Positions 1-11,270 of a stretch of 64,000 nt of DNA are shown here, piece after piece (position 1 is the stretch's first letter; each line of letters begins with the position of its first letter). The position numbers were made by a program, and so were the translations under genes. This DNA is from Medicago truncatula (Eukaryota; Streptophyta; Magnoliopsida; Fabales; Fabaceae): assembly GCF_003473485.1 (NCBI RefSeq), contig NC_053049.1, forward strand, positions 6,262,001 through 6,326,000, written 5' to 3'. The notes beneath the pieces are model-generated. The model saw only the letters and a list, made by a program, of their open reading frames with translations, did not search any database and was not told the DNA's origin.

Positions 1-1253
1 TACAAGAAAATATAGATTTTGCTACCATTATTTTACTACAAATTGTGTTGCTAGCAAATTTGAATTAAAAATACCACTGAAATACCACAAAAAACCAAGT
101 TATTACTTATTATTACTATTTTTTTTTTTTTTTAAAGAGACGAATAGAACAAAGTTTAGAAGAAAATAAACTTGTGTTAATACATACAAACACGTATAAG
201 AACTAGACTATTTATAGACTACATTACTTGAGATGCATGTTAATTACTTGAGATACAAGTTAACTCATATAACAACTTTACAACCATCTTCTCTAACTAA
301 CAAAGTAACTAACTAACTTCCCAATATGAATTAGCTAACTTTTAACATCGGTTCCATGGTTCCGAATCCATAACTAACTTTTAAAAAATTTAAATCAACT
401 ATTTCAAACCCAATTGTTATTATTTGTTGTTGAAAAAATGTAAAAAACCAATCCAAATTGAATATTAGAACTTTTTCAAAACTAAAACCGATCCGAACCG
501 TGATTCGAACGGTTAAACTGAACTGATTTTAACCGATCTCAACTATTTATTTATATCGGATAGTCTGTATTAATTAGTGCGTCACATATTAGTTGCATCT
601 CATCCATCTTTCAATGGTTTAGCTAGGACTTGGCAGTTTTCACATGATCAATTTTAGGGAAAACATGTTCAAAAAGAGAAAAATAGCACTACCTCACATA
701 AAGTTGAAATTTGAAGCAAAAAGTAAACAAGTATATGGCACACAGATATTACATGTGTTTTATATCTTTATACATCAAACATGCTTGAATTGAATTTTGT
801 ATCAGTATATTTTTAAACTGATCATAGTGAAAAAGTTAATTCTAATTTGCATATATCTAATTTTGAATTTCCCAAGAACATAGCACTTATAGTTTTCTTA
901 AAACGCGTTATGAATCCATACTATAAAGTACAATTAGTCCCACATTATTCCCAGTTGTGGATTTGGGTCTAGACTCATATCAGTGACGTATATGATTATA
1001 GTATTGAACAAAAGAAATAGGAAGGAGATAAGGAATATTTTTTTCAAAAGATAGAACTTGTAAACATAACAGTGTTAAATAACTTCCTAATCAAACAAAT
1101 TTGATAAAATTCAAGTAACATCAAATCAGATATGTTAGATTTGTAATGAGTAATATATAAATGAAGAATATATGTTTTTACAAAATATCAAAGATATTAC
1201 TTGTCCAAAAGTAAAATCCCCAATAACTTTACAGAAGAACAAAATTTAACTCA
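1..1253. repeat. 3' flank of mini-eIF4A copy 1, a duplicated segment
   Basis: I see no gene here. The stretch from about 530 to 1253 aligns by eye with about 14730-15585, the flank downstream of eIF4A-like copy 3. Both contain nearly the same text around 'tttcaatggtttagcta' (611 and 14807) followed by 'gcagttttcacatga'. The flank was therefore duplicated together with the eIF4A-like genes. The first 500 bases are AT-rich with nothing recognisable. Confidence 0.6.
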
Positions 1254-2059
1254 TCAGAGCAAATCTTCAAAATTGCATGGCAGCTCCTCTATAACCATAT
1301 TGTAGAATTTCTGAATATCTATGATCATACTAGTCTCATCCTCTGTCATGAAGTTTATAGCAAATTTCTCACTCCGGCCTATACGGTGAAGATAGTTTTC
1401 AGGCACAGTTGGGAGATCATAGTTTACGATCAGAGACGCTTTATGCACATCTGCACCACAAAGCTGGGGGTCGGTGGTAATGAGAACTTGAGGAGAGCTA
1501 GACTGGGAAAAAAACTCGCGCGTAACTATATCCCTAATGTCCTGGGAAAAAAACTTGAGGATGACAAACACTTTATGATCTCTGCTTCGCAACTCGTCCA
1601 TGAGCCAGTCCACTTTGTCCATGGTATTCACAAAGACGATACAATGAGTGATGGATTTAGCTTTAAGGGTCAGCTCAAATATGTCACATAGTGTCTCTAG
1701 CTTCCACTCTTCCTTGTCAACATCCACATAAAACTGCTTGATTGAAGAGGGCCTCCCAAAACCTTCGGAAACAGAATAAAAAAAACATCATACATATGAT
1801 TTTGTGAAAACTGTGTAGCAAGAGTAGCATATATTGTTTTTTAAAAAAACATAACACACATGATTATGTCTCTTCAAATCAGTAAATAATTTTGAAACAC
1901 AAATATATATGGTATAAGAGTTAAACTTGCAACATACTAACTAAGTATCGTCACATACCGTGTGAAAACCGAAGAAAAAGTTACAAGAAAGCATAACGAT
2001 AAAAACTTAAAGCATTCAAATAAAATATGCATACCTTGAGAATGAGTCGACGACAACAT
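1254..2059 (-). CDS. RecA2-only eIF4A-like mini-gene, copy 1
   Basis: Two exons are predicted: 2035-2059 (ATG plus 7 codons and one base, donor AAG|GTATGC) and 1254-1762 (acceptor GAAG|GT), giving 177 aa. The product reads [19 protein letters not shown] and then the second RecA domain of eIF4A to the usual ending (FEDLL). The eIF4A Q-motif sequence is joined in frame directly to the start of domain 2, so Walker A, PTREL, DEAD and SAT are absent. Within domain 2, the ARGxD motif reads LCGAD, and motif VI keeps HRIGRS but loses the GRFGRKG part. An ATPase/helicase activity is therefore not expected. The internal GTG at 1727 is not a plausible start. The alternative is an expressed or silent pseudogene. 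The frame is open throughout and both splice sites are good, which argues for recent constraint or youth. Confidence 0.5.
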
Positions 2060-4057
2060 GGATAAAACTAAACAAACAAAAGACTGTGGTTGTGAGCGTT
2101 ATTCTGTGTGAGAGCGATGAATAAGAATGAGAATGGTATAAGGGTTTCTAATATTGGACTTTTATCTATATATATTCCATCTACAAATAAATCGTAGTTT
2201 GTTATAAATTATTATGAACTTATCATAATTAAAAGATTGAAGTTGTTCCTATTTTAGTGGAATACTTTAAGATGGAATATAACTGATTTTTCTTTATTAA
2301 ATATTTAAATATGTAATACAAAAGATTTCCTCAAAAAAAATAAAATAATATATAATACAAAAGATAAAATTGTAGTTAGAATAGTTTAAATGAAGGGTAA
2401 AATAATAATAAACCCTTTATATATAGTACAAGCATTCATATGGGTTCTCCGTGTTCGTCTATCCACTATTTTTATTGCGCTAATATGTATAAACTATGAA
2501 CAATAATTTTTATAAAATTTTGATTTAGATTAAAAATATAGATATAGATATGTTGCACTTTCATATTGTAACAAACAATATCTATCTTTTTCTTAATAAA
2601 ACATAATACTTAAATTTTTATATTTTTTAATGACACCAACAACAATATTGCAATATTATAGGCAAATTTATTTAAGGATATAATTGAAAGTAAAAAAAAA
2701 AACCACCCCAAAATATGGTATTCACTTTATGTATACGAGCGGAAAGATGGACACTAACGTAACTATTTTTCTACTTTTTTATTACGCTAAAAATTTTAAA
2801 TTATATAAATGGTGTTTTTATTTAAAATTTTAATTTTGATTAAAATTATATATATAGGGGGCGTTTGTTTCAGGGATTCATAAATTAATTAGCAATTTTT
2901 GCGAACTTTTTTTGAAAAAATTTCCAGGCATTTAGAATACTAACCAAACACTTTTTTTTCAAAATACCCAGGAATAAACTTTCCACTACTTTATTCACGG
3001 GTAAGTTATTCCTAGGATTAATTTATGTCGGTAACACTTTGATAAAATCATAACATATAATCATGATTTCATCAAAAAAGTGAGTTGTGTACCTTTAATA
3101 TTGATGTTAACTTCGTCATAGTGAGTAATGAGTTTGGTTGCAACGATTGTGAATTCCTGAATGGCATTTCTAAACACTGACGGTGTAGATGAACTTTCGA
3201 TTTGGTCTTAGCTTTAACATTCAGTTTCTAAAAGAATGAATGGTGAATTCGGTGGAATAAGTGTTATGCCAATATAATGATCAGTTTTACCTTCTTTTTT
3301 TTTACTTCCTCCGTCTCATTATAAGTGAACTTTTCTTCATTTCTCACATATTAAGAAAAAAATTTAAAAGTAAAAGAGAAAAAAAAGATTTTGATTGTCT
3401 TATGAGAAGTAGATAACTCTTATAAGAAATTATGTTAAAGCCATTTATTATTCATTTCACAAACATTAAGAGGTAGAAAGAGAAAAAAGATCACAAACTT
3501 AAGTTAGAGGAGCTAAACTGAATCCATAGCTAGGATATTTGAAGCTTGAGGTAAGAGTGGTTAGACTTTCTCACAATAAGCTAAAACCGTCATATTTTCA
3601 ATTATAGGTATAGGTGATTATTGGTGAATTATGACTTTTAGTGAATTTTAATATCAATTTTTGTGCTCTTTAAGTGATGATAAGTTTGAGTATGTTAAAT
3701 TATGTTAAGCTTGTTGTTGTTGTTTTCCTATAATGACCCTCTAATATTCATACCATTAAAATGTAAATGAAATTATTACAAGAATTATTTATACCATTTT
3801 TACCTTCTACAATAGGTAACTGATGTACCAAACCTGCAAAAAAGCAGGTCATGAAGCTTTCAAAAAAAAAAAAAAAGGTCTCCTATAGCAGGAGATCTAA
3901 TAAGGTTACCTACCATAAACAACACTCAACCTTTTATATATATTTTTTTGATAAATTCAACCTTTTATATTAAAATCACAAGTTTGTGATATTTAAAGGA
4001 TGCCGTTTAGGGTGGGAAGTCAAAACTGCAATTAAACCTTTTTTTTTTTTAAGGAAC

Positions 4058-4203
4058 TTTTTTTTTTTTTTGTAGATAAACGAAATGACAACAAACATTA
4101 TAAACTCATACACTCAAGTGGAGGTATTGGGGTTCGAACTCCGATCATGATGTTTGGCCTAATAATTTTGGCATTTTTGCCCGTTGAGCTAGGACTTGTG
4201 GAC
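4058..4203 (-). repeat. tRNA-derived SINE
   Basis: On the minus strand it reads box A (TAGCTCAACGGG, near 4192-4181), box B (GGAGTTCGAACCCC, near 4143-4130) and ends in an A-run (T-run 4058-4071 on plus). The short direct repeat AAGGAAC flanks it at 4051-4057 and 4205-4211, consistent with a target duplication. The RNA polymerase III boxes and tail are the standard layout of plant SINEs. Confidence 0.75.
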
Positions 4204-4436
4204 TAAGGAACCTTTTCTTTATTAACAACGAAAAGACATATACCAAAAGAAATATTTTTATTATTTTTATTATTTATAAAAATAAATCATCCACACTAAA
4301 AAAAAATAAAAAATCAAATTGTTGTCTCTGAAGACTCCAACCGACGACGATCCTTGCTCAACCACTAAAACGTTAACCTCTCTTAGGTAACTCTTTCTCT
4401 CTCTAAATCTTAATTAGTAACTTAAGCCAAATCGTT

Positions 4437-4452
4437 AAACCCTAAACCCTAA
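4437..4452 (+). promoter_or_regulatory. Double telobox upstream of the F-box gene
   Basis: AAACCCTAAACCCTAA is two tandem plant telomere-type repeats, about 55 bp before the F-box ATG. Teloboxes in plant promoters and 5' UTRs are known binding sites of TRB proteins; one such protein is encoded at 31281-34895. The site is seen directly; its use here is inferred. Confidence 0.55.
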
Positions 4453-4507
4453 CCATATCCATTCGCATTATTTCTCTTATTTTATTGCTGCTTGCAGAAC
4501 AAAAAAT

Positions 4508-6658
4508 ATGGAGCACGATGAAGATCGATTGTCGAATCTACCGAAAGTCATTCTTCATAGTATCCTGTCGAGATTACCAGAAAAAGATGCTGCTAGGACA
4601 AGTGTTTTGTCCAAATCTTGGTTAGAGACATGGCATACTTTTCCTATATTGTCTTTTTCTGATGCTAAAATCACAGGGTTGTTTCCCCCATCTGATATAG
4701 GGAGGATGTTGTTTCCCGAATTAATGGATGATTTTGTGAGGAAGATAGAAAATTTCATTGATTATGTGAAGATAACTTTGTTGAGGTTCTATGATAATGG
4801 ATTGGCTATCAACAAATTTAAGCTTGTTGTGAACAATGTTGAGCTTCGAGGTTACAATGTTGAGCTTGATCTTTGGTTGAAGTTGGCAAGTGAAAGTGGT
4901 GTTGAAGTACTACAACTTTGTTTGCCTAATGGTCCCAACCATGAATACTATGTCCTACCAGAGGGTGTAATGGGGGGAATAAGAGTTGATACAGCATTCA
5001 TGAATCGTTCAATTAAATTTTTCTCATTAAGAATATTGTCATTGAAGCATGTCCTTTCCAGAGACGAACATGCAATTGAACATCTCATTTCTTGTTGTCC
5101 TTTAATTGAACATATAACTTTGAGGGATTGTTCAATGTTGAGCCCTAATGGCGCAACAAATCATCTACTTGAATCTCACACCTCTGGGGTCATCAAGTCT
5201 TTGAGTATGGATGGTCTACTTAAGTTGAAGACGGTTGATGTTCAAGGAATACAAGAGGTTTATATTGATTCCCCGTCTCTCGAGAAATTACGTTATTGTC
5301 CTGGTTATTTTGACGCACCATTTAAGATTGATTTTGATAGATGCCAAAATTTGAAATATTTAGACTTGTGTCTGGACAGTGGTATTATCACCGACAAATG
5401 GTTTCTTGAACTGTTTAGAAAATTTCGTTTCCTTGAGAGTTTGAAATTGGATGATTGTACAATGGCCGAGAGGATTAATATTTCAAGTGTTCAACTTAAG
5501 GTGTTGGAGTTATCTGATTGTTCTAACTTGAAGGAGGTTAATATTGATGCTCCAAATCTATTATCGTGTGTATATTGCAGTGATGGTGATTCAGAGCCTA
5601 TTATATCTTTCCTAACAAGTTCTAGTCAACTAAAGGTTGATATGGATATTCCCATTGATCATCATCATCTTTGTAACTTGAGGGAATTTGTGCAAAACAT
5701 CAAACCTCAAAATGTTTTGTCATCTCTATCCGTATACATCCGTAAACCATTTGTGGTGAGTATTAATTAGCTACTTAAATCGTTAGTTCAATCTTCATAA
5801 CTACTCATTGTATTTGTGTTTGGATTATGTAGGATATACTACACCCGATGGTATTTCAAGTGTCATCCCCTCCACCAAGCATCAAACACTTGCACCTTCG
5901 CTCTGTTCCAAAAAATGAAACTTTTTTTTCATCTATTGTAAATATCTTACTTTCAAGTTGCTGCCCTGCATTTATATCTTTGAACCCGCATCCTTATTTT
6001 TGCAGTAAAGCATTCACTGAGGTATGTAATTATCTCCTATATCTGAATTATGTAGAAGAATTCTTTGAATATTGTCATGGTACTATCAACTGAATGTAAT
6101 TATAGGAATGGACAAGGTAACTCTACAAGGCCACCCCAAAGGAGCACTCTCCTTTCTCACTAGAGAAATATCTAATCACAGCATATCAACTCTTCACTAA
6201 AAGTACCCTGCTACTTAAAGGCCAAACTTCTGTAACAATAATTACTGAGACAAATCTGTCAAATATTGTGCCTACTGAAATTTGGTAATCTAATAAGATG
6301 TTTATAATACAATGTTATCCTCAATTTGGGTTAGATCCAATTCCTTTTATGTCAGACATGCATTTATGCTTAAAAGATTTTACTTTTTATCAATATATAA
6401 AATATAAAATATGATTGTTTTGTGGAGCTTCTAACTCTATTTGTTAATCATCTAAATATGCAGTTTTTATACGAGAAGCTAATGGAAAGAAAAGGGGATG
6501 ACTGCTTTTGCAGTTCTAGTGATACTAAGTGTTGGTGGCATGGCTTGAAGAATGTGAAAGTCATAAGCTCATTGAAGAATGATAAGAATATTGATTTCAA
6601 GACCATGCTAGAATTGTTGCCAAATGGAGGAAAAATTAGCTTTATGTTAGAATTTTAA
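4508..6658 (+). CDS. F-box/LRR-repeat protein
   Basis: Three exons fit one frame: 4508-5755 (donor GTG|GTGAGT), 5833-6021 (acceptor ATGTAG, donor GAG|GTATGT) and 6464-6658 (acceptor TGCAG, stop TAA). All junctions are phase 0 and the product is 543 aa. Residues about 6-50 form a plant F-box (LSNLPKVILHSILSRLP, then SVLSKSW), which docks to SKP1 in an SCF ubiquitin ligase. The rest is a series of degenerate leucine-rich repeats (for example SLRILSLKHVLS, LKVLELSDCSNL) that would select a target. The C-terminus (CWWHGLKNVKVISS) matches the layout of legume F-box/FBD-LRR proteins, although a full FBD domain is not obvious. No frame damage is seen. The start is the first ATG after a CT-rich, telobox-bearing leader. 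The target is unknown; the family expands and dies quickly in legumes. Confidence 0.85.
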
Positions 6659-7433
6659 TGTTGCTGACGCTGTCATAAACTCATAGACATGTTTTTACTT
6701 TGAAGTTTGATATTACCTCTTAAATGCATGATGACACATTTGTTATGATATAACACTATGGAAAATTCTGAGCGGTATCGTAGAGTTAGTAGCTCTTATA
6801 GTTTGTTCTTTATTATTGGCTTTACTTATTTGTAGTTATTTATTATCTTCCAATGATTGATAACTAGTTATTGTGATTCGCATTTCGCATCTTCCAAGCA
6901 AGGACCTTCTGCTGATTTCCATTTCACCATAACATTTTTGGATATAACTCATTTCCAACTTCTCCATGCAGTGATCCCTTCAAGTTGATTTTTTCTACAA
7001 AAGCTGCATGATCTTTGTATCAATGGGCATTGCTACCTTGCAATGTTTTCAAGCTGTCTACTGAAATATTTTTAGTTTCTTCCTTCATTGATTTGTATCT
7101 TTAACCGATGAGTTTGCTCTTCCTATATTGTGCTGATTTCAGTTCTATGGCTACAGCTCAATTCATTTCCTTTCTAAGTGAATCTGCTATAAACTTTTCA
7201 CATGAACTCAACCCTAAGCTACGAATCTATTTGGTGGTAAAAAAAATCTAAGGTATTTTTCGAATCTCAAATCCAACAGATTGCAACTAAGCTGCGACAC
7301 AATATAAAGATCATAACTAAATGGTATAAAACAAAATAACCAATTGAAATGAACACTAAGTTTGAAATGGAAACAAAATATATATTTCTATTCTATTTTT
7401 ATTTCTTAAAAAAAATGGTTACATGAGAAAAGA

Positions 7434-7625
7434 GGAAAACAAAGCAGGCTATGCTGGTAGAAAATCCCGTCTCTCATGAGAAGCAGACAAAGCTCGTTTG
7501 GGGGATCAGCTATAACATTTAACTCGTTCCTGGATCTAGCACCAAGTTTGGCAGAAAAAATAAAATCAGCACACATGTTCCTTTCACTCAACATATGATG
7601 CAGTTGAAGACTCCAATCTTTGGCA
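7434..7625 (-). pseudogene. RNase H-like (RVT_3) fragment
   Basis: The minus strand encodes DWSLQLHHMLSERN, CADF and AKLGARSRNELNVIADPP, which is the typical end of the plant RVT_3 / RNase H-like domain found in non-LTR retroelements and in orphan host genes. About 60 residues remain. The catalytic start of the domain is missing and no gene continues on either side. It is most likely a retroelement relic. Confidence 0.5.
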
Positions 7626-7914
7626 ATACAGTTACATCAACACTTTGAAACTACGGAAGTGTATGCTTCGAATCAATGTAACAGATTATTTTACTCAAAC
7701 CTTCTTTCCAACACATGCTAAGGTCATGCAGGATGTTTGAATAAAGCCTTTCATAGTATCTCGAATAAGACCACCAAATTTAAACACCTCGGGATTCATT
7801 AGAGAGCTCTCATCAACATTGAGGATATATGTGTCTTCCTGAGGTTGTTTCCAATCCTAAATTTTATTTTAGTTTTATTTATTAACAACGAAAATATATA
7901 TTCTGGACTTCTGG

Positions 7915-8400
7915 TTATGTGAAGAGAAGGTTGTTGAAATTCTATGATAATGGATTGGCTATCAAAGTATTTAGGCTTATTGTGTATAATGCTGAGCTCA
8001 GTCGTTTCATGTCAAAGAATGTTGATCTTTGGTTGAAGTTGGCAAATGAAAGTGGCCTTTGCTTTACTGCAGTGAAACAACATATTCTATGATCCAACGT
8101 TCCTTCAACTTCAAATTGTGCTTCCTGCAGTGAAACAACATATTATATTGTGACTGTACTGTTTGACAGAAGGTAAAAAACTTGTCATCGATGTTTTCCT
8201 TTTATGTTAAACACGTCTCTTTTATGCTTAAAATGTGTTAGGATCCGTTCTTTGAGTATGAAAGAATTCCTAAAAAGAAGATAGCATTGAGTAAACAAGA
8301 GAATGATTCAACTAGAATAAAGATTGATCGTCATGGTACTACTATCAACTGAACGTAATAATAGGAATGAACAAGGTAACCTTGCAGTTAGCACACAAGG
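7915..8400 (+). pseudogene. Fragments of a second F-box/LRR copy
   Basis: Bases about 7915-8065 match 4764-4895 of the F-box gene (shared 'ttctatgataatggattgg', 'gatctttggttgaagttgg'). Bases about 8325-8400 match the first intron-side sequence at 6075-6140 ('catggtact..atcaactgaa.gtaat.ataggaatg'). The intervening exons are missing and there is no F-box, so this is a deleted duplicate. A 19-bp direct repeat (tgcagtgaaacaacatatt) at about 8068 and 8127 lies between the two pieces. Confidence 0.65.
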
Positions 8401-8509
8401 ACCACCCTAATGAGTAAAATATAAAATGGAAAGGAATATATTTTTATTCCAAAATATCAAAAGATAGTACTTGTCCCAATAACTTTACATAAGAACAAAA
8501 ACTAACTCA

Positions 8510-9233
8510 TCAGAGTAAATCTTCAAAATTACATGGCAGCTCCTCTATAACCATGTTGTAGAATTTCTGAATATCTATGAGCATATTAGCCTCATCCTCT
8601 ATCATGAAGTTTATAGCAAATTTCCCACTCCGGCCTATATGGTTAAGATAGTTTTCAGGCACAGTTGGGAGATCATAGTTTACGACCAGAGACGCTTTAT
8701 GCAAATCTGTACCACAAACGAGGGGGTCGGTGGTAATGAGAACTTGAGGAGAGCCAGACTCGAAAAGAAACTCACGTTCAATGGTATCCATAGTGTTCTG
8801 GTCCCTGTCACCATGAATGACATAATGATCTCTGCTTCGCATCTTGTCCGTGAGCCAGTCCACTTTGTCGATAGTATTCACAAAGACGATACAATGAGTG
8901 ATGGATTTATAAGCTTTAAGGGTCAGCTCAAAGATGTCGCATAGTGTCTCTAGCTTCCACTCTTCCTTGTCAACATCCACATAAAACTGCTTGATTGAAG
9001 AGGGCCTCCCAAAACCTTCAGAAACAGAATAAAAAAAACATCATACATTATGGTATAAGAGTTACATCCTTCAAAAAAGTATCGTCACATACCGTGTGAA
9101 AACAGATAAGAAAAAGTTACAAGAAAGCATAACGATAAAAATAGAAAGTATGCAAGTAAAATATCAACCGATAAAGCTAATAAAGTTATGGATATCGGAT
9201 ATGCATACCTTGAGAACGAGTCGACAACGACAT
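8510..9233 (-). CDS. RecA2-only eIF4A-like mini-gene, copy 2
   Basis: The structure is the same as copy 1. Exon 1 is 9209-9233 (MSLSTRSQ plus one base, donor AAG|GTATGC) and exon 2 is 8510-9015 (acceptor GAAG|GT), giving 176 aa without a break. It shares with copy 1 the in-frame fusion of the Q-motif region (GFGRPSS) to domain 2 ([12 protein letters not shown]). It also shares the loss of the residues after HIGRSGK in motif VI and a non-ARGxD motif V (VCGTD). It is therefore a sister of copy 1 made by duplication after the deletion. Unlike copy 1 it keeps the HGD..QNT stretch. The helicase should be inactive; an RNA- or partner-binding role of the lone domain cannot be excluded. A pseudogene is the main alternative. 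Confidence 0.5.
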
Positions 9234-9771
9234 TAAAATTTAAAGCTAAACAAACAAAGTACGATCGTAAGAATTTCGAGGGAGGGAGAGAGCGATGAAT
9301 GAAAATGAGAATGCTAAGGGTTTCTAATATTGGAATAAATGGGCTTTTGGTGCAGCGATATTTTTATTCAAAAAGATTTATTCTAAAAAAGATTAATTCT
9401 AATTTAAATATTCAACTATATCGTAGTTTGTTATAAATTATTTGGAACATATCATAATTAAAGATTTAAGTTGTTCCTATTTTAATGGAATACTTCCTAT
9501 TTTGATGGAATATAACCGATTTTTCTTGATTAAATATTTAAATATATAGTACCAAAGATAAAATTGTAGTTAAGATAGTTTAATATATAGGGGTTTCGGG
9601 AATATTTCAGCTGCTTTTTTTTATTTCAAATATACCCTTAAATAAATTTTTATATAATATATTGTGTTGTATTATTAAAAAAGATAAAAACAAATTTTGT
9701 TACATTTGTTATATTATTGTTATCATTAAAAAATATAAATATATTTTGTTGAGTTTGTTACATTTGAAAGT

Positions 9772-9808
<37 letters not shown>

Positions 9809-9809
9809 A

Positions 9810-9879
<70 letters not shown>

Positions 9880-10402
9880 AAAATAGGGGGTTTACGAAAT
9901 ATTTCGGCTGGCTTTTTTGTTATTTCAAATATACCCTTAAACAAATTTTCATATAATAATATTATACTGTTGGTATTATTAAAAAAGATAAAAAAAAATT
10001 GTTTATCTATGTCAAAAAATTTATATAAAATATCGCTTGAAATTTACGCACAAAATTTTATAAAATATCGTTGATAATGTATAGCGTTGGCGCAATAAAA
10101 GAAACGGAAAGATGGGCACGTGAGTGTCCGTCTTTTCGCCGGTAAGAATAATGAAAAAGATATTATAAACCATTTGTATATAGTACAAGCGTTCAAACGG
10201 GTATTTTGTGTCCGTCTATCCACTATTTTTATTGCACTAATATAAATTACGAACAATAATTTTTATAAAATTTTGATTTTGATTAAAATTATAGATATAG
10301 ATATGTTGCACCTTCATATTGTAACAAACAATACTTATCTTTTTCTTAATAAAAAATATAATACTTATCTTTTTCAATAACATCAACAATATAACAAATA
10401 TA
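9234..10402. repeat. Repeat-rich flank with tandem unit and (TA)n tract
   Basis: No gene is seen. Bases 9415-9560 are nearly identical to 11428-11572 and similar to 2190-2330. A unit of about 100 bp beginning 'gggtttcgggaatatttc' (about 9592) recurs beginning 'gggtttacgaaatatttc' (about 9889), so the (TA)n tract at about 9778-9876 separates two copies of one unit. Bases 10165-10345 match 2400-2590. Confidence 0.6.
9778..9876. repeat. (TA)n microsatellite
   Basis: An almost pure TA tract is interrupted once by 'aaagaa'. It will form hairpins and is likely variable in length between accessions. Confidence 0.9.
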
Positions 10403-10512
10403 AAATAAATTCTTTTTTTTTTTTTTTTTTGTGGTGGCCGGGGTTTGAATCCCGGACCTTACATATATTATGCATCGTCCATACCAACTGAGCTAAACTC
10501 ACAAGGACAATT
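10403..10512 (-). repeat. tRNA-derived SINE
   Basis: On the minus strand it reads GAGTTTAGCTCAGTTGG (box A), then GGGATTCAAACCCCGG (box B), then a run of about 20 A. It interrupts the segment that is continuous in the homologous flank near 2600, which shows it inserted after that duplication. Confidence 0.75.
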
Positions 10513-10629
10513 TTTATCTTTTTTAATGACACCAACAACAATATTGAAATATTGAAAGAAAATTTATGTAAGAATATAATTGAAAGTAAAAAAACCACCC
10601 GAAAACCAGATATTCCCTTTATATGTAAG

Positions 10630-11270
10630 GATATAATTGACAAAATTCTCAAGTTAGTTCTTTAAGTTTCAAATTAAATAGATCATTTTAGTTTGACAGA
10701 ATTCCGAAAGTTAATCCTTTAAATTTCAAAAGTTTCAAATAGACTATTTTAGTTGATAAACTATTTCACCTTTACCTCTGCTGTCAGTTAATAATTAATT
10801 GATGCTGATGTAGCTATTAAGTTGTTGACTTGGATCAAAACGTTGCATTTTAAAAGCTCTAGGGTATCAAAATGTTACGTTTAATGGTCACAAATGATCA
10901 TTCTAGCATTATAAATGTCATTTAATAGTGCTAGAAAGGCATTTGTTGTTGTAAATAGTTGCCTATCTAGCAAACCAAATGATCGTTTGTGACCATTAAA
11001 CGTAGCATTTTGACACCCTGAAACATTTAAAAGACAGCGTTTTGATCTAAGTCAACAACTTAACGATAACATCAGCATCAGTTAAACCGAGATTGACATC
11101 ATGGGTAAAGATGAAATAGTTTTTCAATTAAAATGACCTATTTGAAACTTAAAGTACTAACTTGGGAAGTCTGTCAAATTAAAAGGACCTAATTGAAACT
11201 ATTGAAACTTAAAGAAATAACTTGGGAATTTTGTAAAACTAAAAGGACCGAAAGTGATATTTGACCGTAT
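10630..11270. mobile_element. Fold-back element with arms of about 280 bp
   Basis: The left arm (about 10635-10895) and right arm (about 10985-11270) are imperfect inverted copies. For example 'acaaaattctcaagttag' on the left pairs with 'aacttgggaattttgt' on the right, and 'ggtcacaaatgatcattc' pairs with 'gatcgtttgtgacc'. The central loop is about 90 bp. No coding capacity is present, so this is a non-autonomous DNA transposon. The superfamily is not determined because I could not fix a target duplication. Confidence 0.7.

Larger units (their letters stand above)
2060..4507. other. Intergenic DNA with repeat remnants and F-box 5' region
   Basis: There is no gene. About 2190-2830 is a diverged repeat that recurs at 9415-9560, 10165-10345 and 11428-11572. 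Near 2859 'gggggcgtttgtttcaggg' resembles a Harbinger/hAT-type MITE end, but I could not pair it. Near 3305 'cttcctccgtctcattataag' is a Stowaway-type terminus without a clear partner. A SINE lies at 4058-4203. From about 4320 the sequence becomes CT-rich and carries teloboxes, as in a promoter or 5' UTR of the following F-box gene. Confidence 0.5.

Noticed and set aside
1386-1691. Plus-strand protein antisense to mini-eIF4A copy 1
   Set aside because: An equivalent frame appears antisense to copy 2 only because the two genes are homologous; it has no domain of its own.
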